Source: Pseudohongiella spirulinae (GTDB lineage Bacteria > Pseudomonadota > Gammaproteobacteria > Pseudomonadales > Pseudohongiellaceae). Taken from it: a DNA stretch of 64,000 nucleotides. Every line of letters starts with the position of its first letter. The stretch's first letter is position 1. The DNA is taken from NCBI RefSeq assembly GCF_001444425.1, contig NZ_CP013189.1:1674001-1738000 (forward strand), given 5' to 3'. The notes beneath the pieces are model-generated. The model saw nothing but the letters and a program-made list of their open reading frames with translations. It made no database searches and was not told the origin of the DNA. This document shows positions 1-7,559 of the stretch, piece by piece. Position numbers and translations under genes: made by a program.

Positions 1-414
1 ATTCCCGCTACCGTGATCATGTTGGATCTGGATAATTTTAAAAAAATCAACGACTCACAAGGGCATACAACCGGTGACCAAATCCTGCGCAACTTGAGTC
101 TGCTGATTCAGTCGCGACTGCGACCAACCGACCGACTGTTTCGTTTTGGTGGCGAAGAATTCATAGTTATTACCGAAAATACCAGCATGAATCAGGCCGC
201 CTATCTTGCTGAAGATATCCGCAAGATCATAGAAGCCGACGGTGGATTAACCATTTCTGCCGGATTGGCAGAGCTGCGGGCTGATGAGTCAACTGATGAA
301 CTCATCAACCGCGCAGATCGTGCACTTTATAAAGCCAAGTCCATGGGCCGTAACTGGGTCTGTTTTGATCCGCTTCAGGATGGCAGGTCTTCAGGAGCCG
401 CGGTCACCGGATAA
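1..414 (+). CDS. Diguanylate cyclase (GGDEF domain), 3' part only
   Basis: The frame is open to the first base, so the start and any sensory domain lie outside the window. The 137 visible residues are most of a GGDEF domain: the DLDNFKKIND segment near the beginning, an RxxD inhibitory site (RPTD) five residues before the active-site GGEEF, and ADRALYKAK near the end. Intact GGEEF plus RxxD predict synthesis of cyclic di-GMP from two GTP with product inhibition. The last 40 bp overlap the end of the convergent multicopper oxidase gene. What signal it responds to cannot be told from this fragment. Confidence 0.93.
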   Translation: MPATVIMLDLDNFKKINDSQGHTTGDQILRNLSLLIQSRLRPTDRLFRFGGEEFIVITENTSMNQAAYLAEDIRKIIEADGGLTISAGLAELRADESTDELINRADRALYKAKSMGRNWVCFDPLQDGRSSGAAVTG

Positions 415-1649
415 GCCTGAGTACCTTCTGGCGGCTGATACCAACCAGGATCCTGGCCGGGCGCGGCATCCATCCGGTCGCGCACTTTGATCAGGGTAAA
501 CATGCCGCCCATCTCCATGCCACCGTAGGGACCCTGGCCACCCATCATCGGCAGGGTATTCTCTGGACCATTGATATGCCCCATGTCAATGTGGCTCTGA
601 TGCTCGCTCATCCCCGTCTCTCCCATGGCCATATAACCGGGCACCAGGGCGCGCATACGCTGTACTATATCGCGCTGATTAACACCAAGAGTGTTGGGAA
701 GGTCATGCCCCATGGCATTCATCGTGTGGTGTGACATGTGACAATGCAGCGGCCAGTCGCCCGCCACAGCAACAAACTCAAGATCTCGTGTCTGGCCAAC
801 GCCAACTATCTCTGTCACTTCTTTACGCCACTGCTGCCTGGGCCAGCGGCCGCCGTCGGAACCAGTGACATCAAACTGCACCCCGTGCATATGCATGGGA
901 TGATTCCACATAGAAAGGTTGCCGATCCTGACACGCACCCTTTCGCCGGTTTGAGCCAGCAGCGGATCTATGGCAGGGAAAACCTTGCTGTTCATCGTCC
1001 ACAGATCAAATTCCGTCATCACTGCGGGGTCTGGACGATAGGTGCCTGGATGAACAGCCCAGTTGTGAAGGAGCAGGGCATAATCCCTGTCGACAGGATT
1101 CTCTTCAGCTTCCCGGGGATGAATGATAAACATACCCATCATGCCCATCGCCATTTGCAGCATTTCATCAGCATGGGGATGGTACATGTGAGTGCCGTGC
1201 TGTTTAAGATCAAACTCATAAACCCAGGTTTCACCTGGCTGAATGGCTCTTTGTGTTAATCCGGCCACACCGTCCATACCAAAAGGCAGAATCAATCCGT
1301 GCCAGTGAATGGTAGTTGGTTCCGGCAGACGATTGGTAACATAGAAGCGGACCCGATCTCCTTCCACTGCCTCGATGGTAGGGCCGGGGGTAGAACCGTT
1401 GTATCCCCATGCTTTTATCTTTGTACCCGGAGCAAACTCATGTTCAACCTCTTCGGCAATCAGGTGAAATTCTTTGACTCCATCGCGTATTCGCCAGGGC
1501 AGGGAGCGCCCATTAGGGGTGATAACTCCCTGCCGGGACGGTATCCCGGAAGCAATACCTGTGGTTTGGGCAATACCGCGATTACTGGTTAAGGCCTGAC
1601 CGACCAGTCCGGCTGCACTGCCAAGCAATAACTGACGACGATTAATCAT
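375..1649 (-). CDS. Multicopper oxidase, Tat-exported, Met-rich tail
   Basis: 424-residue periplasmic copper oxidase. The N-terminus carries a twin-arginine signal (NRRQLLLG, then a hydrophobic stretch to about residue 28). Copper ligands appear in the expected order: HWHG near 115, HGTHMYHPH near 151, HPMHMHG near 255 and HCHMSHHTMNAMGH near 305. The last 100 residues are rich in Met, His and Gly, as in copper-resistance oxidases of the CopA/CueO type, suggesting Cu(I) oxidation as the role. Start is ATG with AGGAG upstream. The start overlaps the stop of the upstream outer-membrane factor gene by 8 bp, so the two are probably translationally coupled. The exact substrate is an inference. Confidence 0.9.
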   Translation of the reverse strand: MINRRQLLLGSAAGLVGQALTSNRGIAQTTGIASGIPSRQGVITPNGRSLPWRIRDGVKEFHLIAEEVEHEFAPGTKIKAWGYNGSTPGPTIEAVEGDRVRFYVTNRLPEPTTIHWHGLILPFGMDGVAGLTQRAIQPGETWVYEFDLKQHGTHMYHPHADEMLQMAMGMMGMFIIHPREAEENPVDRDYALLLHNWAVHPGTYRPDPAVMTEFDLWTMNSKVFPAIDPLLAQTGERVRVRIGNLSMWNHPMHMHGVQFDVTGSDGGRWPRQQWRKEVTEIVGVGQTRDLEFVAVAGDWPLHCHMSHHTMNAMGHDLPNTLGVNQRDIVQRMRALVPGYMAMGETGMSEHQSHIDMGHINGPENTLPMMGGQGPYGGMEMGGMFTLIKVRDRMDAAPGQDPGWYQPPEGTQAYPVTAAPEDLPS

Positions 1650-2985
1650 GCTGTTCTCCTTGCGCGACGGTCAATTGTCCACTGAATCGCGCAATTTCTG
1701 CGCTTGAATTCCAGAAGCTGGCGAGCAGCTCAACCCGTTGAAGTTGTCTGTCCAGTGCCATACCGCGAATCTTTAATAAATCGAAACTCCCACGAAGCAT
1801 AAAATCATATTCCCGGACTGCCAGATTCAGCATCTGCTCAAGACGGGGCAGGTCAGCCTGATCAAGTTGCCGAATGCTTTTTGATGATTGTTCTCTCTGG
1901 ATAAAAGCCTGTCGGAGCTGGTCACTTAGTTTATTTTCAAGTTGAGAAGCCTGCGCTTGCAGCAGTAAAGTTCGCGCGTTTAGAGCCGCAAACCGCGCCT
2001 GCCCGCGATCAAATACTACAGGTTTCAGAGATATTGCCAGGCCGTGCTTGCGCTCACCATCTGACTCGCGCTCGGTTTCAAGATGCAATCCGGGCGACAT
2101 CAACGCTATTTCCTGACTAAGCTGCGCCAAATCGGCCTCTCTGAGCTTGAGTTGTGCATTCAGCAATTGCAGCTCAGGCATAGTTTGCCGGGCTGTGTCC
2201 CAGACAGTGGCAAAGTCATGTGTTTTAACGTCCGTCCGGGTATGGATTTCCGGTAATCTGTCTGGTACCTGGAAAGATGCTTCAGCTTCCAGGCCCAGCA
2301 GTGCCCGCAAACGGCTCTCGGCAGCCTCAGCATGCGCTTTTGTCTGATCGAGACGGATCCTCTGCTCGGCCAACGCAGCCTGGTAACCAAGATAGTCCAG
2401 TTCAGTCAGATTTCCGGCCTCATACATCAGTCCAGCCAGCTCGCTGGCAACTGAAGATGCCTCCGTAATCGTTTGAATTATCGAATATTTATGTCTTTCT
2501 GAGACCAGCTCAATCCACGACTGGCGGACATCCTGCAAAAACAGCGTCAGGTCCCGTAAAGCAGTCAATTGCCAAAGCTCATGGCGTGACTCCGCGACCT
2601 CCAGACGTTTACTGCGCGTCAAAATATCCACCAGGGGAATACTGATCCCGGCATCCAGCTGCCAGCGGCCACCATCTTCCGGCATCATCAAACCCAGCTC
2701 AAATTCAGGATTTGAAAGCAGCTGTTGCTGCCATAAATCTGCATCCTGAATCTGCAGTTCAGCCAGAATCTGCTGAACCCTCGGTGACAGGCTCAAAGCA
2801 AAACGCTGAGCCTGAGCAGGATCACTGAATACCTGCTCTGTATACGCTGTATCAGCAGATTCCAAAAGCACTGCCAATTGCGAGTGTCTGTCATATTGCG
2901 GAGCTTCTGAACGCATCGATGATGCTGATACACAGGCGTTCAGAAACAGGCCGCTCAGTCCAATTATCAGGAAAGTTCGTTTCAT
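1642..2985 (-). CDS. TolC-family outer-membrane efflux lipoprotein (CusC-like)
   Basis: 447 residues. The start chosen is the ATG that gives MKRTFLII..LNAC, a lipoprotein signal with Cys at residue 18; a TTG six codons upstream (3003) is possible but spoils the signal. The body is long, helical and rich in Gln, Leu and Ala, with two repeated halves as in outer-membrane efflux proteins (SRHELWQLTALRDLTLFLQD; KLSDQLRQAFIQREQ). Proteins of this family form the outer-membrane exit duct of RND or similar pumps. Followed directly by the multicopper oxidase, which suggests copper or silver export. No CusA/CusB pump gene lies next to it, so its partner must be elsewhere. Confidence 0.85.
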   Translation of the reverse strand: MKRTFLIIGLSGLFLNACVSASSMRSEAPQYDRHSQLAVLLESADTAYTEQVFSDPAQAQRFALSLSPRVQQILAELQIQDADLWQQQLLSNPEFELGLMMPEDGGRWQLDAGISIPLVDILTRSKRLEVAESRHELWQLTALRDLTLFLQDVRQSWIELVSERHKYSIIQTITEASSVASELAGLMYEAGNLTELDYLGYQAALAEQRIRLDQTKAHAEAAESRLRALLGLEAEASFQVPDRLPEIHTRTDVKTHDFATVWDTARQTMPELQLLNAQLKLREADLAQLSQEIALMSPGLHLETERESDGERKHGLAISLKPVVFDRGQARFAALNARTLLLQAQASQLENKLSDQLRQAFIQREQSSKSIRQLDQADLPRLEQMLNLAVREYDFMLRGSFDLLKIRGMALDRQLQRVELLASFWNSSAEIARFSGQLTVAQGEQHD

Positions 2986-3081
2986 GAAAAATCCAACATT
3001 CAAATGTGTGTTACCACCGGCAATCAGATCGCTGGTGAGACAATCAGGGCAATCGCAGGCAATGCTGCGTTACATTTGAAG

Positions 3082-3441
3082 TCAGATCTGAGATGGCGGG
3101 CGTTGCAGGCTACGCGGGTAGCCATTACAAGTATCTTTGCCGCGCTCTGAATCAGGAGAGCTGACCAGAGCATAAACCAGTGCAGATGATGCAACCGGAG
3201 AAAGGTTTTTAATGGATGAACAGTGACTGTCACAATGATAGCAGGCTGCATTGTCAGCTGCTTCCTGGTGAGACTGAGAGGTTTCCAGCATGTCAGTACC
3301 ATGGCAATCAGCCTGCGGTTCTGAATGCGTGATACCCGCGGCATGCAGCTCTGCACATTCTGCCAGAATACCTGCCATAGCTGACGCCGGCAGGCAGAAT
3401 ATGCAAAGAAAACACAGTAATTTGATACGGCTGATAATCAT
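3082..3441 (-). CDS. Small secreted Cys/His-rich protein, probably metal-related
   Basis: 119 residues with a clear signal peptide (hydrophobic LLCFLCIFCLPASAMA, cleavage near residue 23). The mature part has Cys pairs and histidines spread over its first half, including CAELHAAGITH, DCHGTD and CYHCDSHC. I do not recognise a named family; small proteins of this look often precede copper or cobalt-zinc export genes. It is the first gene of the minus-strand group that continues with the outer-membrane factor and the multicopper oxidase, about 100 bp downstream. A metal-binding or sensing role is inference from composition and context. Confidence 0.65.
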   Translation of the reverse strand: MIISRIKLLCFLCIFCLPASAMAGILAECAELHAAGITHSEPQADCHGTDMLETSQSHQEAADNAACYHCDSHCSSIKNLSPVASSALVYALVSSPDSERGKDTCNGYPRSLQRPPSQI

Positions 3442-3503
3442 AGGTGCAGTTTGGCATAAATGCAGACAGCTGACAATTTAGCCAGCTGCCTGCCCGTACT
3501 CAC

Positions 3504-3533
3504 TATTTCCGGTAATAAAGATTACCGGAAATA
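3504..3533. other. Left attachment site (attL) of the satellite array; perfect hairpin
   Basis: TATTTCCGGTAAT and its exact reverse complement ATTACCGGAAATA flank an AAAG loop, a 13-bp stem. Read as a recombination site it is two 11-bp arms (ATTTCCGGTAA and TTACCGGAAAT) around a 6-bp centre, the 28-bp geometry of XerC/XerD dif sites, although the sequence is not canonical. Bases 3513-3533 recur at 5955-5975 and 8397-8417. The bases left of 3513 occur only here, so they are host DNA. Joining them to the DNA right of 8417 rebuilds the presumed empty site, which would place the hairpin 5 bp beyond the stop codon of the phosphatase-like gene ending at 8423. Confidence 0.7.
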
Positions 3534-3541
3534 ACATAACT

Positions 3542-3817
3542 CTATAGATCTAAATGAGTTTTGCCGTAAATCCGGTTGAATTGGCTGATAACCTCTTCCT
3601 GAATTGCATGAAGCCTTCGAAAACCCGCTGCCCATGAGTGAATTGCGCCAGTTTCGACGAGGATCGAAGCTCCTTGGCACAAATTAATCACCAGATAGAC
3701 AAATTTACGCTCATAGCGCCGATTATTGAAACGGCCAATTTTGGTTTGATATTTCAGAGCCATACAGATCATGGAGTTCCATACCTGATCAGAGATTTCT
3801 CTATTAAGCTTAGGCAT
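3542..3817 (-). CDS. 91-residue satellite protein of unknown function (copy 1)
   Basis: Follows the replication gene by 66 bp on the same strand and ends just inside the core repeat. ATG preceded by AGGTG at a good distance. The sequence is mainly helical by eye, basic at residues 25-40 (KIGRFNNRRYERK), then hydrophobic (FVYLVINLCQGASILVE), with a soluble helical tail. It occupies the position of RstB in RS1, or of the single-stranded DNA-binding gpV in filamentous phages, but I see no similarity to either. Function unknown. Confidence 0.7.
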   Translation of the reverse strand: MPKLNREISDQVWNSMICMALKYQTKIGRFNNRRYERKFVYLVINLCQGASILVETGAIHSWAAGFRRLHAIQEEVISQFNRIYGKTHLDL

Positions 3818-3883
3818 GACGAATCACCTGGCTAATTGACGCTGAGCAGCTCCCCCCGGCAAGCCGTGTGAATCTGCGCAGCG

Positions 3884-4912
3884 TCACGCTGCGCACTCTG
3901 GATATATCAGGCGCAGATCATAGGCCCACGTTGGCGTTTGAACCGGCTGAGCCTCAAGAACCCTGATCAACGGCACAACATTGGATCGATCAACAGAATC
4001 AACCGCAAGATTGATATCGACACCGAGTTCAAGCAACTCTTTCCTATGCTTGTAGAACGTAGGTTTAGAAAGGTTTTCACGAAGGTTTTCACCACTACGC
4101 CAAAGTATATAGGTGCCTTTCAGGTGGCGTGGCAGCTCGCTCAGCTTGTCTGTTGTTAGCGCTATTTGTTCGCTCATCTCGATTCTCTTCACATAGTCAT
4201 TAAATATCTGATAAGGGGTCTTCATTCCCCATTCATCAGCTTGTAATAGATTGATTTTTTCGAGTTCTTTAGCTCTTAATGTCAGTTCGATGCGCAACTT
4301 GTTTTGTGCAAATTCGGCTATCGGCGTTTCGGAAAACCGATCTGGCAACTTGTGTGATTTAGGTCCGTTGATCTCCTCCCCTTTACTGTATGCCTTAATG
4401 GCCCACCTTCTGGAGTTCTTGCCCCAGTATAGGGTGCCGGCCTTGCTCGATGGTCTGCCATGACGAGTTTTGCTCTTGTACTCGGCTGCTCGAAGCCAAG
4501 AGCGGACATCAGCAGCACTGGGCAGTTCGTACATGTAGTTGATATCAATACGCGTCAGCCGATAGCCTCCCGCAGCGACCCGTTCGTATACTCGCCTATC
4601 TGGATTCAGTTTGAGCACATTGCAAACGTTGATAAATGCTCCAAACACAAGCATCCTCAAATCATCGATGCCAAATACGTTATGTCCTTGCAAAAATTTA
4701 GCAGGGTTACCGTGAAGCATAAGTTCAGATGCTCGCCCTTCCCCATTGCCGCCATGACTTCTGACTTGAATGCCGGATTCGTGCGATCCCTCAACTTGGA
4801 TCCGGCATGGAGATTCCCATTCAATCTCACCCGAAGGGGCAATCTTGAGCACTGAGCCGCTGTTAAGCGGTTCATGATCGAACGGAATGATGGCTGTTAC
4901 CCAGTCAATCAT
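3884..4912 (-). CDS. Phage/plasmid replication protein, II/X family (copy 1)
   Basis: 342 residues from the MIDW start usual in this family; the same frame runs 45 codons further up, but that stretch crosses the control region and looks non-coding. Family features seen: N-terminal MIDWVTAIIPF, GNPAKFLQGHNVFG near residue 65, RLTRIDINYMYELP near 115, and KAYSKGEE near 170. These match the replication initiators of filamentous phages (gpII/gpX, Phage_CRI) and the analogous RstA of CTX/RS1. Expected role: nicking the double-stranded form to start rolling-circle synthesis of single-stranded DNA. The nearest Shine-Dalgarno-like run (AGGGA) is rather far, so the exact start is less sure than the family. 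Confidence 0.85.
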   Translation of the reverse strand: MIDWVTAIIPFDHEPLNSGSVLKIAPSGEIEWESPCRIQVEGSHESGIQVRSHGGNGEGRASELMLHGNPAKFLQGHNVFGIDDLRMLVFGAFINVCNVLKLNPDRRVYERVAAGGYRLTRIDINYMYELPSAADVRSWLRAAEYKSKTRHGRPSSKAGTLYWGKNSRRWAIKAYSKGEEINGPKSHKLPDRFSETPIAEFAQNKLRIELTLRAKELEKINLLQADEWGMKTPYQIFNDYVKRIEMSEQIALTTDKLSELPRHLKGTYILWRSGENLRENLSKPTFYKHRKELLELGVDINLAVDSVDRSNVVPLIRVLEAQPVQTPTWAYDLRLIYPECAA

Positions 4913-5117
4913 ACTGCTTGGATTATCCCTGAAAGGTAAAAATATGAGACAAAAGGACAGTATTACTAACCCCTGTCCTCCCTCCCCCGCAAACCGTGTC
5001 AATACCACTACAGAGGAATTTTTAATTATTCGCAAAGGTAAAGTCAATCAATGATTACCAAACAGGGGTATATGATTCGCCCTACAGTGAAAGGCTAACC
5101 ACAAAAAGGGGGAAATT
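4913..5117. promoter_or_regulatory. Divergent control region between replication gene and repressor (copy 1)
   Basis: About 200 bp separate the two divergent genes. A good sigma-70 promoter for the replication gene reads on the minus strand: TTGACT (5047-5042), 16 bp, TTAAAA (5025-5020). It is bracketed by an exact inverted pair, ACCCCTGT at 4969-4976 and ACAGGGGT at 5062-5069. These may be operator halves for the XRE protein and could allow looping. A shorter inverted repeat, GGACAG/CTGTCC (about 4955-4978), overlaps the left one. A TATGAT at 5071-5076 may be the repressor's -10. This is pattern-based; no binding is shown. Confidence 0.5.
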
Positions 5118-5531
5118 ATGTCTTTCGGGGAGAACCTAAGAAGACTCAGAAGGGAAAAGAATCTGACACAGGCAGAGCTGGCAGATATGACAGGGATCAA
5201 ACACGGCCACATCTCAACCATGGAGACAAGTGACAGTGCTGACCCGAAACTCTCGACGGTCTACAAGCTACTAAACGCGCTGGAGTGCTCACCAAACAGT
5301 CTTTTACAGGATCAGGCCACCATTGGGCTGTCAGGGCTTATGGCTACCACCCTGGAGCGTGCCGCTTTGCTGGATGATCACAGCCAGGCTGTGCTGATTG
5401 ATGTAATAGACCACTATTGCATGGCAAAAAGCGCACAAGCCATGCTGAACACAGAGAAAGGCCGGATATTGCCGAAGATCGTCTGGTCTGCAGGTAATTT
5501 TGATCCAGTACTCAAGAAAAATACAGACTGA
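5118..5531 (+). CDS. XRE-family HTH repressor of the satellite (copy 1)
   Basis: 137 residues. Residues 5-55 are a lambda-Cro/XRE helix-turn-helix (LRRLRREKNLTQAELADMTG, then HGHISTMET). The remaining 80 residues probably serve oligomerisation. ATG with AGGGGGA just upstream. It is divergent from the replication gene, the arrangement of rstR/rstA in RS1 and CTX phage, where the repressor silences replication; the same role and superinfection immunity are inferred here. Both copies encode the same protein. Confidence 0.85.
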   Translation: MSFGENLRRLRREKNLTQAELADMTGIKHGHISTMETSDSADPKLSTVYKLLNALECSPNSLLQDQATIGLSGLMATTLERAALLDDHSQAVLIDVIDHYCMAKSAQAMLNTEKGRILPKIVWSAGNFDPVLKKNTD

Positions 5532-5954
5532 GAGGCCCCCTGTGCGGAGCCTTGACGACAAGGCAAAAAACAGCCAGTCAATCATGACGTCGTATTTGTC
5601 TCATTTTGAGAATTTGGTGCGGTATCACTAGCACCGCACCATCGGGACATCAGAAAACCGCCCTCTATGCCGGGCGGGCAAACCCCCAAGTTACTCTATA
5701 GTAACTTGGGGGTCACAGTTAAAGGCACAGCAGACCCGGCAGGTAATTTGCGAAAAACCGACTGACAGGTCTGGCAGAGGCTTTCCAGTGCAGGATTTTG
5801 AACTGGAAGAACATCAAGCGTTGCGAAGTGGCACCCGCACAAGGACTCAAACTTAAACGCTGGCCCGGGGGGATTTTTAGACCCACCTATATGGATCCGG
5901 CCTCTTTTATCATTCCAGCCCTTAAAGTAAATAATATCGGCAACCTATTGTTAA
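5532..5954. other. Non-coding region of satellite copy 1; candidate replication origin
   Basis: No convincing gene in 423 bp. It holds four hairpins: GCCTTG/CAAGGC (5549-5564), TGGTGCGGT/ACCGCACCA (5615-5641, 9-nt loop), CCGCCC/GGGCGG (5658-5677) and a perfect 14-bp stem ACCCCCAAGTTACT/AGTAACTTGGGGGT with CTAT loop (5682-5713). None is followed by a T run, so they are poor Rho-independent terminators. Filamentous phages carry their plus- and minus-strand origins as clustered hairpins in such a region. The nick site cannot be placed. A 63-codon open frame across the right junction lacks a ribosome-binding site and family features. Confidence 0.55.
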
Positions 5955-5975
5955 TAATAAAGATTACCGGAAATA
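5955..5975. repeat. Core direct repeat at the junction of the two satellite units
   Basis: Exact 21-bp match to 3513-3533 and 8397-8417: TAATAAAG, ATTACCGG, AAATA in succession. To its left is element DNA (ATTGTTAA) instead of the host arm found at attL, so the long hairpin is not formed here. This is what repeated insertion, or circle formation between units, would leave. Confidence 0.85.
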
Positions 5976-5983
5976 ACATAACT

Positions 5984-6259
5984 CTATAGATCTAAATGAG
6001 TTTTGCCGTAAATCCGGTTGAATTGGCTGATAACCTCTTCCTGAATTGCATGAAGCCTTCGAAAACCCGCTGCCCATGAGTGAATTGCGCCAGTTTCGAC
6101 GAGGATCGAAGCTCCTTGGCACAAATTAATCACCAGATAGACAAATTTACGCTCATAGCGCCGATTATTGAAACGGCCAATTTTGGTTTGATATTTCAGA
6201 GCCATACAGATCATGGAGTTCCATACCTGATCAGAGATTTCTCTATTAAGCTTAGGCAT
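5984..6259 (-). CDS. 91-residue satellite protein of unknown function (copy 2)
   Basis: Identical to the product of 3542-3817, with the same AGGTG ribosome-binding site and the same position after the replication gene. No function recognised. Confidence 0.7.
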   Translation of the reverse strand: MPKLNREISDQVWNSMICMALKYQTKIGRFNNRRYERKFVYLVINLCQGASILVETGAIHSWAAGFRRLHAIQEEVISQFNRIYGKTHLDL

Positions 6260-6325
6260 GACGAATCACCTGGCTAATTGACGCTGAGCAGCTCCCCCCG
6301 GCAAGCCGTGTGAATCTGCGCAGCG

Positions 6326-7354
6326 TCACGCTGCGCACTCTGGATATATCAGGCGCAGATCATAGGCCCACGTTGGCGTTTGAACCGGCTGAGCCTCAAG
6401 AACCCTGATCAACGGCACAACATTGGATCGATCAACAGAATCAACCGCAAGATTGATATCGACACCGAGTTCAAGCAACTCTTTCCTATGCTTGTAGAAC
6501 GTAGGTTTAGAAAGGTTTTCACGAAGGTTTTCACCACTACGCCAAAGTATATAGGTGCCTTTCAGGTGGCGTGGCAGCTCGCTCAGCTTGTCTGTTGTTA
6601 GCGCTATTTGTTCGCTCATCTCGATTCTCTTCACATAGTCATTAAATATCTGATAAGGGGTCTTCATTCCCCATTCATCAGCTTGTAATAGATTGATTTT
6701 TTCGAGTTCTTTAGCTCTTAATGTCAGTTCGATGCGCAACTTGTTTTGTGCAAATTCGGCTATCGGCGTTTCGGAAAACCGATCTGGCAACTTGTGTGAT
6801 TTAGGTCCGTTGATCTCCTCCCCTTTACTGTATGCCTTAATGGCCCACCTTCTGGAGTTCTTGCCCCAGTATAGGGTGCCGGCCTTGCTCGATGGTCTGC
6901 CATGACGAGTTTTGCTCTTGTACTCGGCTGCTCGAAGCCAAGAGCGGACATCAGCAGCACTGGGCAGTTCGTACATGTAGTTGATATCAATACGCGTCAG
7001 CCGATAGCCTCCCGCAGCGACCCGTTCGTATACTCGCCTATCTGGATTCAGTTTGAGCACATTGCAAACGTTGATAAATGCTCCAAACACAAGCATCCTC
7101 AAATCATCGATGCCAAATACGTTATGTCCTTGCAAAAATTTAGCAGGGTTACCGTGAAGCATAAGTTCAGATGCTCGCCCTTCCCCATTGCCGCCATGAC
7201 TTCTGACTTGAATGCCGGATTCGTGCGATCCCTCAACTTGGATCCGGCATGGAGATTCCCATTCAATCTCACCCGAAGGGGCAATCTTGAGCACTGAGCC
7301 GCTGTTAAGCGGTTCATGATCGAACGGAATGATGGCTGTTACCCAGTCAATCAT
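6326..7354 (-). CDS. Phage/plasmid replication protein, II/X family (copy 2)
   Basis: Identical to the 342-residue product of 3884-4912, taken from the same MIDW start. Because the unit is intact, both copies can be expected to supply initiator; whether both origins are used is unknown. Confidence 0.85.
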   Translation of the reverse strand: MIDWVTAIIPFDHEPLNSGSVLKIAPSGEIEWESPCRIQVEGSHESGIQVRSHGGNGEGRASELMLHGNPAKFLQGHNVFGIDDLRMLVFGAFINVCNVLKLNPDRRVYERVAAGGYRLTRIDINYMYELPSAADVRSWLRAAEYKSKTRHGRPSSKAGTLYWGKNSRRWAIKAYSKGEEINGPKSHKLPDRFSETPIAEFAQNKLRIELTLRAKELEKINLLQADEWGMKTPYQIFNDYVKRIEMSEQIALTTDKLSELPRHLKGTYILWRSGENLRENLSKPTFYKHRKELLELGVDINLAVDSVDRSNVVPLIRVLEAQPVQTPTWAYDLRLIYPECAA

Positions 7355-7559
7355 ACTGCTTGGATTATCCCTGAAAGGTAAAAATATGAGACAAAAGGAC
7401 AGTATTACTAACCCCTGTCCTCCCTCCCCCGCAAACCGTGTCAATACCACTACAGAGGAATTTTTAATTATTCGCAAAGGTAAAGTCAATCAATGATTAC
7501 CAAACAGGGGTATATGATTCGCCCTACAGTGAAAGGCTAACCACAAAAAGGGGGAAATT
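7355..7559. promoter_or_regulatory. Divergent control region between replication gene and repressor (copy 2)
   Basis: Same sequence as 4913-5117: minus-strand promoter TTGACT (7489-7484), 16 bp, TTAAAA (7467-7462), and the inverted pair ACCCCTGT (7411-7418) and ACAGGGGT (7504-7511). Confidence 0.5.

Larger units (their letters stand above)
3513..5954 (-). mobile_element. RS1-like satellite filamentous-phage element, copy 1 (2442 bp)
   Basis: First of two direct tandem units. Reading on the minus strand it runs: non-coding region with hairpins (5954-5532), divergent XRE repressor (5118-5531, plus strand), divergent promoter region, replication protein of the phage II/X family (4912-3884), 91-residue protein (3817-3542), end at the core repeat. 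This is the order of the Vibrio RS1 satellite (ig-1, rstR, ig-2, rstA, rstB). No coat, adsorption, Zot/gpI or recombinase gene is present, so packaging would need a helper phage. It looks more AT-rich than its surroundings. That it is a satellite rather than a decayed phage is inferred from its intact, compact genes. Confidence 0.8.

Noticed and set aside
3024-3356. 110-codon minus-strand frame overlapping the Cys/His-rich gene
   Set aside because: No signal or domain; the overlapping frame 3082-3441 has a proper signal peptide and the Cys/His pattern.
3504-3533. Chromosomal dif site
   Set aside because: The 28-bp geometry fits, but only about half of the positions agree with E. coli dif from memory, so I do not annotate it as dif.
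3512-3540. Rho-independent terminator at the left satellite boundary
   Set aside because: The hairpin is strong, but neither strand has a T run after it, and the three-fold repeat at unit ends is better explained by recombination. A secondary role in ending the RND operon before insertion is left as a finding only.
5682-5713. Terminator of the satellite repressor gene
   Set aside because: The 14-bp stem lies 150 bp past the stop and lacks a T run. An origin hairpin is a better reading, though a terminator role is not excluded.
5798-5989. 63-codon plus-strand frame across the unit junction (77 codons at 8240-8473)
   Set aside because: No ribosome-binding site, no family features, and the C-terminus changes with the junction, so it is a chance frame in the non-coding region.
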